DNA of 64,000 nucleotides from Roseburia faecis (GCF_001406815.1 NZ_CVRR01000005.1:372001-436000); one strand, 5' to 3'; shown: positions 44,201 through 51,900, counted from the stretch's first letter. Notes: generated from the sequence alone by a model not told the origin. A program made the numbers and translations.

Positions 44201-44722
44201 ATGCATTTTAAAAAATCTGTTTTAAAAAATCATTTATTGTATAGCATTATAACTTTAATGGCTATAGCAATGCTATTTCCTATTACGGCATTTGCACAAG
44301 CTTATGTACAAACATGGGATCTTGTTGATTCTGGCAAACATCTAGACTATGACGGAAACAGCACTTACATGAGTTATATTAACACTGGGGCTGCCACATG
44401 GAATGCATATAAATCTGGAGTAATCAGAAAAGACAGTGCTTTTGTTGTAGAAGATGTATACGTAAGCGATGTCAATGCTTCGAATGGATGGGCAGGCATG
44501 ACATATTCTAGTGGTAAAATTGAACTCAATACCTATTATATGAGCGGTTATAGTAATAGTAAAAAACAGAATGTAGCGACACATGAATTGGGACATGCAT
44601 TAGGGTTGGATCACAGTACTTCAACAGATGTTATGGATGCAGCAATTACGGGACATACTAGTACGCAGGCATTATCTCAAAATGATAAAGATTCATATGA
44701 TGCCGCATATAATAATTATTAG
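44201..44722 (+). CDS. Secreted matrixin-type zinc metalloprotease
   Basis: A 173-residue precursor. It has a signal peptide of about 33 residues (basic N-terminus, hydrophobic core LLYSIITLMAIAMLFPITAFA, AQA cleavage) and a small catalytic domain of the matrixin (M10) class with the zinc site HELGHALGLDH and a downstream MDA Met-turn. No propeptide cysteine switch is visible, so activity may start on export. GTGAAGGAG precedes the ATG. As first gene behind LytTR promoter P1 it should be made at quorum. Possible substrates are the exported proteins of the same element or competitor surface proteins; this is inference. Confidence 0.9.
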   Translation: MHFKKSVLKNHLLYSIITLMAIAMLFPITAFAQAYVQTWDLVDSGKHLDYDGNSTYMSYINTGAATWNAYKSGVIRKDSAFVVEDVYVSDVNASNGWAGMTYSSGKIELNTYYMSGYSNSKKQNVATHELGHALGLDHSTSTDVMDAAITGHTSTQALSQNDKDSYDAAYNNY

Positions 44723-44737
44723 GGGAGGGAGAACGCT

Positions 44738-45409
44738 ATGAAAAAATCAAGTATCTATGGTATTTTGTCTATTGTTCTTATCGTAGGAATGTTTTTTACA
44801 GGATGTGCATCCAAAAATAATGCAAGTCAACTGAATACAAATGTATCTAACTTGCCAATCCACCAGATGCACGCATCTTTTGTATATGATACTGATAACA
44901 TTCGCGAAGCTGTTGGTATCTGTGATTACGTATTTGTAGCAAAGGTTGTCAGTTGCGATGGAACCGAGTATCGAAATGTTATAACGACTGAAGATGAAAA
45001 AGGAAATCCTAAGGAGGTCGGTTCGCCTTACACTAATTATACTATTCAGGTTCTCGAAAATATAAAAGGTGAACTTATTACAGATAAACCTATTCCTATT
45101 GTTAAACAAGGCGGAATTTCAGAAAAACAAGATGCTATTTATCTGTTTGAGAATGATTCACTGCCTTCCGAAAATTCCATTTATATCTTTTTGGCATATG
45201 CACAAGAGGATGGTTCGTTACTAATTTCTGGTCCAAATTCAAATGTAATGTGTAACGATTCGAATATGTATTCTATTAATTCTGTCTCAGAGGAAAAATC
45301 AGTTACAGAATACGATGAGTTTATTACATATAAAGATGCTAATGATAATGAGATTATTCCAGTTGATCGAGAGCGTTATAAATCTATATATGAGACTGAC
45401 AATAATTAA
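44738..45409 (+). CDS. Quorum-controlled lipoprotein of unknown function
   Basis: A 223-residue lipoprotein with lipobox FFTGC (Cys23). After a short linker the mature part runs IREAVGICDYVFVAKVVSC ... YTNYTIQVLENIKGEL ... PIVKQGG ... SIYIFLAYAQEDGSLLISG, a beta-rich pattern. The protein encoded at 48545 follows the same order of blocks (SSLIARITVT ... KTMVKIEEIYKDN ... IYIIEPVSF ... DTYLIFLKN), so the two seem to be diverged members of one family. I do not recognise a named domain. It lies 15 bp after the matrixin gene and before a terminator; immunity or protease-partner roles are possible. Confidence 0.75.
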   Translation: MKKSSIYGILSIVLIVGMFFTGCASKNNASQLNTNVSNLPIHQMHASFVYDTDNIREAVGICDYVFVAKVVSCDGTEYRNVITTEDEKGNPKEVGSPYTNYTIQVLENIKGELITDKPIPIVKQGGISEKQDAIYLFENDSLPSENSIYIFLAYAQEDGSLLISGPNSNVMCNDSNMYSINSVSEEKSVTEYDEFITYKDANDNEIIPVDRERYKSIYETDNN

Positions 45410-45435
45410 TCATTATTTCTGAAATATATAGATTA

Positions 45436-45476
45436 AAGATGGCAGGTAGGTGCTTAACCTATCTGCCATCTTTTCG
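45436..45476 (+). terminator. Terminator of the matrixin-lipoprotein unit
   Basis: AAGATGGCAGGTAGG and CCTATCTGCCATCTT pair with one mismatch/bulge around TGCTTAA-type loop, followed by TTTCGGTTTT. It separates P1 and P2 transcripts. Confidence 0.85.
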
Positions 45477-45496
45477 GTTTTATACCTATATGTAGA

Positions 45497-45565
45497 ACAG
45501 TTCGTGCATGTTGGGCTACCATTCGTGCATAGAGGGATTGAAAAAATTAAATACTCTGTTATATT
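45497..45565 (+). promoter_or_regulatory. LytTR box and promoter P2 (autoinducer unit)
   Basis: ACAGTTCGT (45497-45505) and ACCATTCGT (45518-45526), 12 bp apart; TTGAAA (45538-45543) after 11 bp; 16-bp spacer; TATATT (45560-45565). The layout is identical to P1 and ACAGTT matches the staphylococcal AgrA half-site. It drives agrD, giving positive feedback. Confidence 0.87.
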
Positions 45566-45638
45566 AAGCACATACCATGGTAAACAAATAAAGTTGTCTG
45601 TAATTGTCAGACAATTAAGGAGGGGGGGGGTGAAAACG

Positions 45639-45785
45639 ATGGACAATAAGCAAGTAAACAAGGCACCCCAGAAAAGTGCCCGTCTCGTACTTCAGGCAGT
45701 GACTGCTATTGCTCGAAGTAATGCAAATTCATTGTGCCGTGGTTTGTTGTATGAACCAAAAGTACCAACGCAGTTAAAAAAATAA
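45639..45785 (+). CDS. agrD: AgrD-like cyclic autoinducer peptide precursor
   Basis: A 48-residue peptide laid out like AgrD: an amphipathic N-terminal helix (KSARLVLQAVTAIAR), a core with a single Cys (NSLCRGLLY), and the conserved acidic/proline tail EPKVPTQLKK, comparable to the VEVPKEL tail that AgrB removes. The mature signal is predicted to be a thiolactone of Cys33 with a residue four or five positions on. AAGGAGG is separated from the ATG by a run of nine G bases and TGAAAACG. It is transcribed from LytTR promoter P2, not next to agrB. The family call rests on pattern and context. Confidence 0.85.
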   Translation: MDNKQVNKAPQKSARLVLQAVTAIARSNANSLCRGLLYEPKVPTQLKK

Positions 45786-45803
45786 GATTGGGAGGAATTG
45801 ACT

Positions 45804-46223
45804 ATGATGTTAAAAAGTTTAAAACAGAAGATTGCAAAAGTAGGTATTGGTTTGTTTTGTGCAGGATGTGTATTTCTTTCTTCAGCAGCATATTCTCAGG
45901 CGGCATCTTACACCGCTTATGCACTTAAACTGAATAAGACTAATAACTTTACCTCTATGCATGCAAAAACAACATCCGATGATTACATCACAAATGAGGT
46001 AACAGCAATTACCAATACCTCTTACGCAAATTTCTGGGCTGTCAATAACAGCAAGAGTAAAATATCTAATAAGTATAAGCAGGGTGTTGGAACAGGATCT
46101 TGTAATTTAATCTTTACCAAGAGCGGTTATAATTCTACTAACACACAGGTCGGTATGGGAATGGAAAATTATCAATCTCAATTATCAACTGCATTTGTAA
46201 GTGGAAATGTAGATTTTAGATAA
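45804..46223 (+). CDS. Small exported protein, candidate secreted effector
   Basis: A 139-residue precursor. It has a signal peptide (basic start MMLKSLKQKIAK, hydrophobic core VGIGLFCAGCVFLSSAAYSQA, cleavage near AAS) and a mature domain of about 100 residues rich in Asn, Ser, Thr and Tyr with a beta-type pattern ending FVSGNVDFR. The overall look recalls lactococcin-972 / DUF2712-type exported proteins, which also travel with a two-permease ABC transporter, but I cannot confirm this. It lies 18 bp after agrD with a strong GGGAGG site and before a leaky-looking terminator, so it should be the most abundant product of the P2 unit. Confidence 0.75.
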   Translation: MMLKSLKQKIAKVGIGLFCAGCVFLSSAAYSQAASYTAYALKLNKTNNFTSMHAKTTSDDYITNEVTAITNTSYANFWAVNNSKSKISNKYKQGVGTGSCNLIFTKSGYNSTNTQVGMGMENYQSQLSTAFVSGNVDFR

Positions 46224-46233
46224 CAGAAGGGAT

Positions 46234-46267
46234 GGGCATAAACCTCTTCGTGGGTTTATGCCCTTTT
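46234..46267 (+). terminator. Terminator or attenuator before the ABC genes
   Basis: GGGCATAAACC (46234-46244) and GGTTTATGCCC (46253-46263) pair perfectly and are followed by only four T. Partial read-through would give high levels of the exported protein and lower levels of the transporter. Confidence 0.75.
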
Positions 46268-46277
46268 GGTAAAGATT

Positions 46278-47108
46278 ATGAAAAAAATGGTTCTTATAGA
46301 AATCAAACATTGTATTGATCGTGCAGAATATAAAGTTGTTTTTATTGCTCTAATGATTTTAAATATTGCTTCGTATATTTTATGTGTAAAAAATGATATA
46401 GGAAAAAGTTATCAATTTATTCGTTCAGCAAATGAAAATTTCGTATTACAGGGCACTGAAGCGGCATATATTCCATATATAATGTATCTGTTATTGCCTG
46501 TTTATGCAACAATTATTGCATCACTTTCCTTAATAAGAGAAGAAAAAAGCAATAGTTCAATCCTACTTATTCAAAGAATCGGGAAAAAGAAATATTTAGC
46601 AGGAAAATTATTTGGCATTCTGATTGTAACCTTTTTGACAATAACAATACCAATGCTCATAAATTTATTATTATGCCACTTGACATATCCAATACATGGA
46701 TATGACAGTGCTTGGGGAGAACCTGATTACGCTATAGGTTTGGTATCATATAACGCTGACAATTTTCTTGATATGGTGAGATTGCAACATCCAACTTTAT
46801 ATAATCTAATATACATTTTTAATTACGGAATTTTTGGCTCGGGATTAGCTATCTTAGCTTATGCTCTTTCATATTATAACAAAATGAAAGTTCTATATTT
46901 CGCAAAGATACCTGGTGCTTTGTTTATATTCTATATTGTTTTTAATTTGATTGTTTCTGTCTTTGGGCTAAATGAATTCTCTATACAAGGTTATATTATG
47001 CCTAATGTTCATGGAAATATAATAGGAGAAATTGTTCTGATATTGCTTATTTTTGGATTAAGTATTGGCATTATACAGAGAAAAATAAAAAATTATGAAG
47101 TTATATAA
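46278..47108 (+). CDS. ABC-2-like permease of the quorum-controlled exporter
   Basis: A 276-residue membrane protein with about six hydrophobic segments (YIPYIMYLLLPVYATIIASL; ILIVTFLTITIPMLINLLL; ILIFGLSIGII). The conserved-looking LIREEKSNSSILLIQRIGKKKYLAGKL resembles the ABC-2 loop. ATG 46278 is preferred; a TTG twelve bases upstream lies in the preceding hairpin. It overlaps the next gene by 14 bp. With that gene and the ATPase it probably forms a self-protection or export pump. Confidence 0.72.
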   Translation: MKKMVLIEIKHCIDRAEYKVVFIALMILNIASYILCVKNDIGKSYQFIRSANENFVLQGTEAAYIPYIMYLLLPVYATIIASLSLIREEKSNSSILLIQRIGKKKYLAGKLFGILIVTFLTITIPMLINLLLCHLTYPIHGYDSAWGEPDYAIGLVSYNADNFLDMVRLQHPTLYNLIYIFNYGIFGSGLAILAYALSYYNKMKVLYFAKIPGALFIFYIVFNLIVSVFGLNEFSIQGYIMPNVHGNIIGEIVLILLIFGLSIGIIQRKIKNYEVI

Positions 47109-47895
47109 GAAAAAAATTTTGAATGTTAATGTTGGAAAATGCTTACTAGTATCACTTATAACATTTGTAATTAGATATTTTTATGCTAATGTGTACTTGG
47201 GGTTTCATAATAGTCTGGTTACAATAACAGAAGGAGTACGTTCACAAATATATTTTGGGGGAATACTAATAGATCATTCGTTTGACCTTATATCTTTATC
47301 ATTTTTTGCGATTTTGTTTATCCTTGAGATTTGTTATCTTACAATGGACTTATTTAATGATGCAAATGATAACATGGTAATTCTACTTCCTCGTTATGGG
47401 AAAAAACACATAATTTATAAGGATATATTAATAAAAATGATATTACGTGACTGTATTGTAGTTGTTTCCGATTATTTGTTTTTTCTTTTTGTAGAGCATA
47501 CCTCTAATGGCTTAGAAGATTTCAAAGTTATTTTTATGCTATTGATAGAGATTTTTCATTTGCAAATGATTAGTTATTTGTTTTCATTTTGGAAAGATTC
47601 AATTATAGGATACATCGTTGCATTTATTGTATTTTTTATTCCAGTAATGGTGTGTGGATTTTATTTTTCAATGGGAAATGTTATATGGAAAATTTGGCAT
47701 TATTCCTTGCTACATATTCCTTTATTTAATTGGCATAACAAGCTTATTATATATTATGTCGAAGAAAATTACGAATGGACTACAAGCAATATAGATTTAT
47801 TGAATTTTAAGTCAAGCTGTCTCATTTCAGTTATATCATCCGCTGTTTTGGTGTGGATAGGTAAATTTCTTTGCGAAAAAAAACAAATATTGTGA
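47095..47895 (+). CDS. Second membrane subunit of the quorum-controlled exporter
   Basis: A 266-residue membrane protein with about six hydrophobic helices and the loop NDNMVILLPRYGKKHIIYKDIL, which matches in position the GKKKYLAGKL loop of its partner. It overlaps the preceding gene by 14 bp and is 14 bp before the ATPase start. Function inferred from context. Confidence 0.68.
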   Translation: MKLYKKKILNVNVGKCLLVSLITFVIRYFYANVYLGFHNSLVTITEGVRSQIYFGGILIDHSFDLISLSFFAILFILEICYLTMDLFNDANDNMVILLPRYGKKHIIYKDILIKMILRDCIVVVSDYLFFLFVEHTSNGLEDFKVIFMLLIEIFHLQMISYLFSFWKDSIIGYIVAFIVFFIPVMVCGFYFSMGNVIWKIWHYSLLHIPLFNWHNKLIIYYVEENYEWTTSNIDLLNFKSSCLISVISSAVLVWIGKFLCEKKQIL

Positions 47896-47909
47896 GGTGA
47901 ATGATATCC

Positions 47910-48545
47910 ATGAATTTATATGTAAAATCTATTTCAAAGTCAATTAAAGGTGAAAAAGTGCTTGATGATATCAGTTATACATTTGAATCTGGTAAAATAT
48001 ATGGAATATATGGTAAAAATGGTTCAGGTAAAACAATGCTACTCAGAGCCATTGCAGGTTTTATAAATACAGACAAAGGATACATAAAATATAATCACAA
48101 GGCATTACATAAAGATATGGATGTTTTACCAGATTTAGGAGCTGTTATTGAAAATATTTCTTTTTGGAGTATGTATTCAGGATTTGAAAATTTGAAAATG
48201 CTTTCCAATATAAAAGGAATTGTATCAGATGAAGAAATATATGAAATAATGATATACTTTGGTCTTGATCCCAAATCAAAGAAAAAAGTAAATAAATATT
48301 CATTAGGAATGCGTCAAAAACTAGCTCTTTGTCAAGCACTGATGGAACATCCAAAAATTTTGCTTTTGGATGAGCCAACTAACGCATTGGATCAGCATAG
48401 CATTGATTTATTTCGTGAACGTATATTGGAAGAAAAAAAGAATGATACCATTACTATACTGACAAGCCATAATAAAGAAGATATTGAAATATTAGCGGAT
48501 GAGAAGATATGCATGGAATTTGGTAAAATTAAGGAGTTGATGTAA
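47910..48545 (+). CDS. ABC transporter ATPase of the quorum-controlled exporter
   Basis: A 211-residue ATPase with Walker A YGKNGSGKT, signature YSLGMRQKLALCQAL, Walker B ILLLDEPTNALD and H-loop ILTSHNKED. Compact, as in bacteriocin-immunity and lactococcin-972-type transporters. ATG 47910 has GAGGTG about 10 nt upstream; an ATG nine bases earlier is too close. Its stop overlaps the next start (TAATG). Confidence 0.9.
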   Translation: MNLYVKSISKSIKGEKVLDDISYTFESGKIYGIYGKNGSGKTMLLRAIAGFINTDKGYIKYNHKALHKDMDVLPDLGAVIENISFWSMYSGFENLKMLSNIKGIVSDEEIYEIMIYFGLDPKSKKKVNKYSLGMRQKLALCQALMEHPKILLLDEPTNALDQHSIDLFRERILEEKKNDTITILTSHNKEDIEILADEKICMEFGKIKELM

Positions 48546-49228
48546 TGAAGAAATTTGTATTAACTATCTGTGTTGTAATCATTTGTATGGTGACAGCCTT
48601 ATTCTATGGAAAGACTGGGATAAAAACAACTACAGGGGTTCATGATCCTGATATTGCTTTATCAGAAAATACAGCTATGGAAATTTTCTATACAGGAGGG
48701 CAGAAAACTTCTTACTTTAACAATGAAAGTAATTACTCATTGGATGATATGGAAAAAGATTCTTCTTTAATAGCTCGTATAACTGTAACAAATTCTCGTG
48801 AAATGAGTTTACGATCAACAAAAACAATGGTAAAAATAGAGGAAATCTATAAGGATAATTCTGCTAATCTTTCAGTAGGTGACTGTATTTACATTATAGA
48901 ACCTGTATCATTTGTTAGAGGTGAAGAATTTTACACTAACGGATGGCAATATCTGAAGACCGAAGATACTTATTTAATATTTTTAAAAAATCTAGGATGT
49001 ATTGATGGGTATAAATACACCAAAGAGGAAGAAAATTCATTTATGCCTGTATCGGAAATATATTCAAAGAGAAATCTAACTCATGATGAAAGTTGTGTGG
49101 TTTTTGATTCGGCGGAAACTCTCTATTCAAGTATATCTATGTTTGCATTTTTGACCTCAGAAAAAACTATAGTAGATAATTATGAGAAAATATGGAAAAA
49201 CATTACAAATTCAGGTAAGTATGAATGA
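48545..49228 (+). CDS. Exported/anchored protein, paralogue-like to the 44738 lipoprotein
   Basis: A 227-residue protein with an N-terminal membrane helix (FVLTICVVIICMVTALFYG), lacking a lipobox, and an extracellular beta-rich domain (SSLIARITVTNSREMSL ... VGDCIYIIEP ... TYLIFLKNLGC). The block order parallels the lipoprotein at 44738. It overlaps the ATPase gene by 1 bp, so it is translated with the transporter; an immunity or accessory role is plausible. No named family recognised. Confidence 0.68.
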   Translation: MKKFVLTICVVIICMVTALFYGKTGIKTTTGVHDPDIALSENTAMEIFYTGGQKTSYFNNESNYSLDDMEKDSSLIARITVTNSREMSLRSTKTMVKIEEIYKDNSANLSVGDCIYIIEPVSFVRGEEFYTNGWQYLKTEDTYLIFLKNLGCIDGYKYTKEEENSFMPVSEIYSKRNLTHDESCVVFDSAETLYSSISMFAFLTSEKTIVDNYEKIWKNITNSGKYE

Positions 49229-49366
49229 TTTAATTATTTATGAATGAATCTCTCCTATTCTATTTCCTGTGAGAAGCGTATCAATGTTAGAAATTCATGG
49301 AGATACTGAATTAAGCAATATGGAATCATTCAATCTTAAAGAAACTAAAAATGGAGATAATAGAAA

Positions 49367-49729
49367 TTGAATAAAAAGAAATTGGCAAAGAGTGTTGTAG
49401 GCATTGCTTTAATTGTAAGTGTAGCTATACTTATCGTTGTATGTGTTGGAAAAATAAAGCACATTCAGAATAAAAAAAATATTATTGGTACATGGAAGAA
49501 TGCAAATGCAGAGGAAGTGTTTACCTTTCAAGAAAATGGAGGACTTGTTGTAAACAAAGATATGCCCGAATTGGGTATTACCTGTGGCAATGCATTATAT
49601 AGCATATCTTCCTCAAATATGATTTTTGTGGAACAGAGAGATAATAGCGTGAATTTTGAGATAGAAGTAGATCAAAACGAATTAACAATCTTCTTTATGG
49701 GTCATAAATATTGGGAATTAACAAAATAG
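49367..49729 (+). CDS. Small membrane-anchored protein, lipocalin-like tail
   Basis: A 120-residue protein with an N-terminal anchor (VVGIALIVSVAILIVVCVG) and an extracellular domain containing IIGTWKNANAEEVFTFQENGG, the GTW...F.F..NG pattern common in lipocalin-like / DUF5640-type domains. Translation would begin at TTG 49367, with GGAG 10 nt upstream. It follows the exporter operon after a 138-bp gap with no feature I can support and precedes a terminator. Confidence 0.6.
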   Translation: MNKKKLAKSVVGIALIVSVAILIVVCVGKIKHIQNKKNIIGTWKNANAEEVFTFQENGGLVVNKDMPELGITCGNALYSISSSNMIFVEQRDNSVNFEIEVDQNELTIFFMGHKYWELTK

Positions 49730-49774
49730 CAATTGCATATAAAGCGATACTCATGATATCCATAACCATAAAAT

Positions 49775-49830
49775 ATAGAGCCGATGAATCACTCGTTATT
49801 TCGATTGTGAGTTATCGGCTCTATTTCATT
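49775..49830 (+). terminator. Terminator at the end of the cargo operon
   Basis: ATAGAGCCGAT (49775-49785) and ATCGGCTCTAT (49814-49824) pair around a 28-nt loop that can itself pair partly; TTCATT follows. Confidence 0.7.
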
Positions 49831-49909
49831 ATTTATGGAAGGGCTAAAGAAATATCGTATTTTATAGAAATACTTTTGACAGATTTCTTCTCATTTTTAT
49901 GTTCTTTTA

Positions 49910-50152
49910 TCAAGTGCTATACCATTCCATATTCATCGCATTCACCCAATCTTGCATTTCTGAATCAAGATACAAACGGGCATATTCTAGTGGATTGTCA
50001 ATCGCCAGTGCATCCAACATTCGTTGAGAGTTAGGAGTAGTAATCAATCCATCTTCTGCCTTGCCACAGTCAATCCGAAGTATGTAGCCATTGTAATAAT
50101 TGATGTCTATGATGTTGTGATATTTATTATATTCTGCATGAACGATATTCAT
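49910..50152 (-). CDS. DUF6061-like small protein
   Basis: An 80-residue soluble protein (MNIVHAEYNKYHNIIDINYY ... LRIDCGKAEDGL ... IDNPLEYARLYLDSEMQDWV). It resembles the small DUF6061 proteins common on Lachnospiraceae mobile elements; function unknown. AAAGGA precedes the ATG. It is the last gene inside the right attachment site. Confidence 0.65.
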   Translation of the reverse strand: MNIVHAEYNKYHNIIDINYYNGYILRIDCGKAEDGLITTPNSQRMLDALAIDNPLEYARLYLDSEMQDWVNAMNMEWYST

Positions 50153-50257
50153 ATTGCAAAGTCCTTTCTCTTATCTGTTTCAGTTGTAGAAGCATCTTGA
50201 CCAGTTCCAGCCGATTATGTGATTTATATAATGTTATTAGCTGTTACCGGATTTTGC

Positions 50258-50283
50258 TTCCCTTGTTTTTGCCCTTATGAGGT
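50258..50283. other. Right attachment site (attR) of the mobilizable element
   Basis: Exact copy of the 26-bp repeat at 35989-36014. Its inverted arm ACAAGGGAA lies at 50292-50300, four bases further away than at the left end. Further AAGGGAAA-type motifs follow at about 50314 and 50325. The interval 50153-50405 contains no gene. Confidence 0.78.
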
Positions 50284-50405
50284 GTCGTAACACAAGGGAA
50301 AAGGATATAACATAAGGGAAAGTCTAAGGGAAAGCTCACTTGCCAAAACTGTAGTAAAATCAAGGCATTGCGGATTTTATCGTAACACTTTATAATACCA
50401 GTTAG

Positions 50406-51269
50406 GTGTTAAAGAATTGTAGGTATCAAAATTTTAATTTATATCCACCGGAATACGATCGTACAACAAAACAGCCAATGAAGGATTTCGGGTTCATCGA
50501 ATCGTTAAAAATCGACTCCATGGTTGTTCTGATCAAAGAAAGCTATCGCGGATTCGCTGATCTGTCACTGGAAAACTATTTTTCCACAGATGAACAGGTT
50601 CTTGATTACCGCCTCGGGGTTGTCGAAGATCTTGTTAACAATCCCAATCTGTACGAAACATTCGGTAAGGCTGTATCCATGATCTACAACATCAACGATA
50701 TGCGCCGCGCGATGAGTTCCGAATTTACCATTGATTCTTCGCTCCGCTCTGTGCGGTACCTGGAATTATATGTGGAAATCGTCACACTGTTTGCCGATAA
50801 TTTATCACAGGCTGCGCTGCAATCCGAAGGCATGAAAAATTTCCAGAAAGAAATCAATGGAATTGCACAGAGCAGCGAGTTTCAAACGCTAAGCTCTGAG
50901 CTTTCCAAGATGGAAACAAATTTCGGATACTTAAAAAGCGTAACGCTTGGCATCAATTTAGACGGAAATCTCTGCCCGATGGAAGCCGGATATATTGCAA
51001 CCGAAGTGCTCACCGGCATCGGCATTATCGGCTGCTGTGGGCTTTATGTCACACACATCCACGATCTGACACAACAACTCGATGTCTACAATTCCCATCC
51101 TGAAAACCGCGGAAAAATTGACAACCTTGTTGCCATGATGGAAAGTAAGGAAGAAGGCACCCGAAGCTACAAGGTGATCCGAACAACCCCGGATGGCTTA
51201 AGCTATGCGAAGGATATTGCCAGACGGTATAGGCTGGATCTGGAAGATATTTTAAAGAATTGTAAATAA
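50406..51269 (+). pseudogene. MutS-family ATPase gene with internal deletion
   Basis: An open frame of 287 codons, read from a GTG without a ribosome binding site. Residues ~27-195 match the helical core (domain III-like) of MutS-family proteins (GFIESLKIDSMVVLIKESYR ... NFQKEINGIAQSSEF). At about residue 195 (nt ~50991) the sequence jumps from CPMEAG to YIATEVLTGIGIIG...LYVTHIHDL, the end of the ATPase domain. Walker A and the main Walker B region are therefore missing in frame. The product cannot be a working MutS ATPase. The 5' end probably also lost its native start, being close to the integrated element. Confidence 0.75.
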
Positions 51270-51347
51270 ATCTATGGTAAACCTTGTCCCCATCCCAAAT
51301 TCACTGTCCACTTCGATGGTTCCGTCATGTGCTTCGATAATTACTTT
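51252..51347 (-). pseudogene. Histidine kinase C-terminal remnant
   Basis: On the minus strand the frame AKVIIEAHDGTIEVDSEFG, then MGTRFTIDLFTIL and stop, is the last ~30 residues of an HATPase_c domain (usual form EAHGG.I.V.S..G.GT.F). Nothing of the rest of the kinase is present. Directly upstream, a separate tail LLGFILYASR-stop with its own GGAGG after it suggests other decayed membrane-protein genes. The interval 51270-51640 is otherwise empty. Confidence 0.6.
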
Positions 51348-51647
51348 TGCAATTCAACATAACTGCACCTCCTACCGACTGGCATACAGGATAAATCCAA
51401 GTAGTCCGATTACAGCGGCACTTAACTATGCCCGCCAAAATAGAAAACAGCCTGTTGGCTTAGAAAGCACGATAACACTGATACACACGCTCCATCAAAA
51501 AATCAGAGGTTCCGGAGGACTAAAATCTCCCACAAAAATACCCTCGAAACTGCTCTCTGGTTGTCCTATATTTAACCACTAAAAATTGGGGGAAAACGAC
51601 TCTCATTTAGCCAAATCTGGTCAAACCACATCATCCCGTTTATGTAT

Positions 51648-51732
51648 AAGAAAACCCCGGAAAACCTTGATTTTCCGGGGTTTGTAAACCTTTTGATATA
51701 GCCTGAACAGTCGATTAACGCTTGCTGAACTG
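51648..51732 (-). other. Site with rpsI 3' end (18 bp) and terminator, empty or outer att site
   Basis: On the minus strand CAGTTCAGCAAGCGTTAA (51715-51732) reads QFSKR-stop, the C-terminus of ribosomal protein S9. It is followed by TTTACAAACCCCGG, a CCCCGGAAAA/TTTTCCGGGG hairpin and TTTTC, which looks like the native rpsI terminator. Only the last 18 bp of the gene are present, so this is a recombination footprint at the rpsI 3' end, not the gene itself. Confidence 0.6.
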
Positions 51733-51900
51733 AGAAATCCCACAGGACAAGGGTTTGCAGAGATAATGTTGCATACTTGTTGTATGCGTAGAACTGTCCA
51801 CAGAGTTCCAAAACAGCTAATGGTTCTATTATTCTTGCAATCAATTGTCTGCTTAAATATGCTGCGTCATAAAACATACCAATGATATACCGATTTGTCA

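Larger units (their letters stand above)
35989..50283. mobile_element. Integrative mobilizable element with agr-type cargo (14.3 kb)
   Basis: Bounded by 26-bp perfect direct repeats. The left part encodes a tyrosine integrase, XRE repressor, excisionase and MobA/MobL relaxase with an oriT-like region; no type IV secretion genes are present, so it should be mobilised by a helper. The right part is AT-rich cargo: an agr-like signalling unit and the secreted proteins and transporter it appears to control. The integrase sits next to the left repeat, as expected for an element of this type. Confidence 0.82.

Noticed and set aside
45450-45638. N-terminal extension of the AgrD-like frame back to 45450
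   Set aside because: The longer frame would read through the P2 LytTR boxes and promoter; the ATG at 45639 gives an AgrD of normal length.
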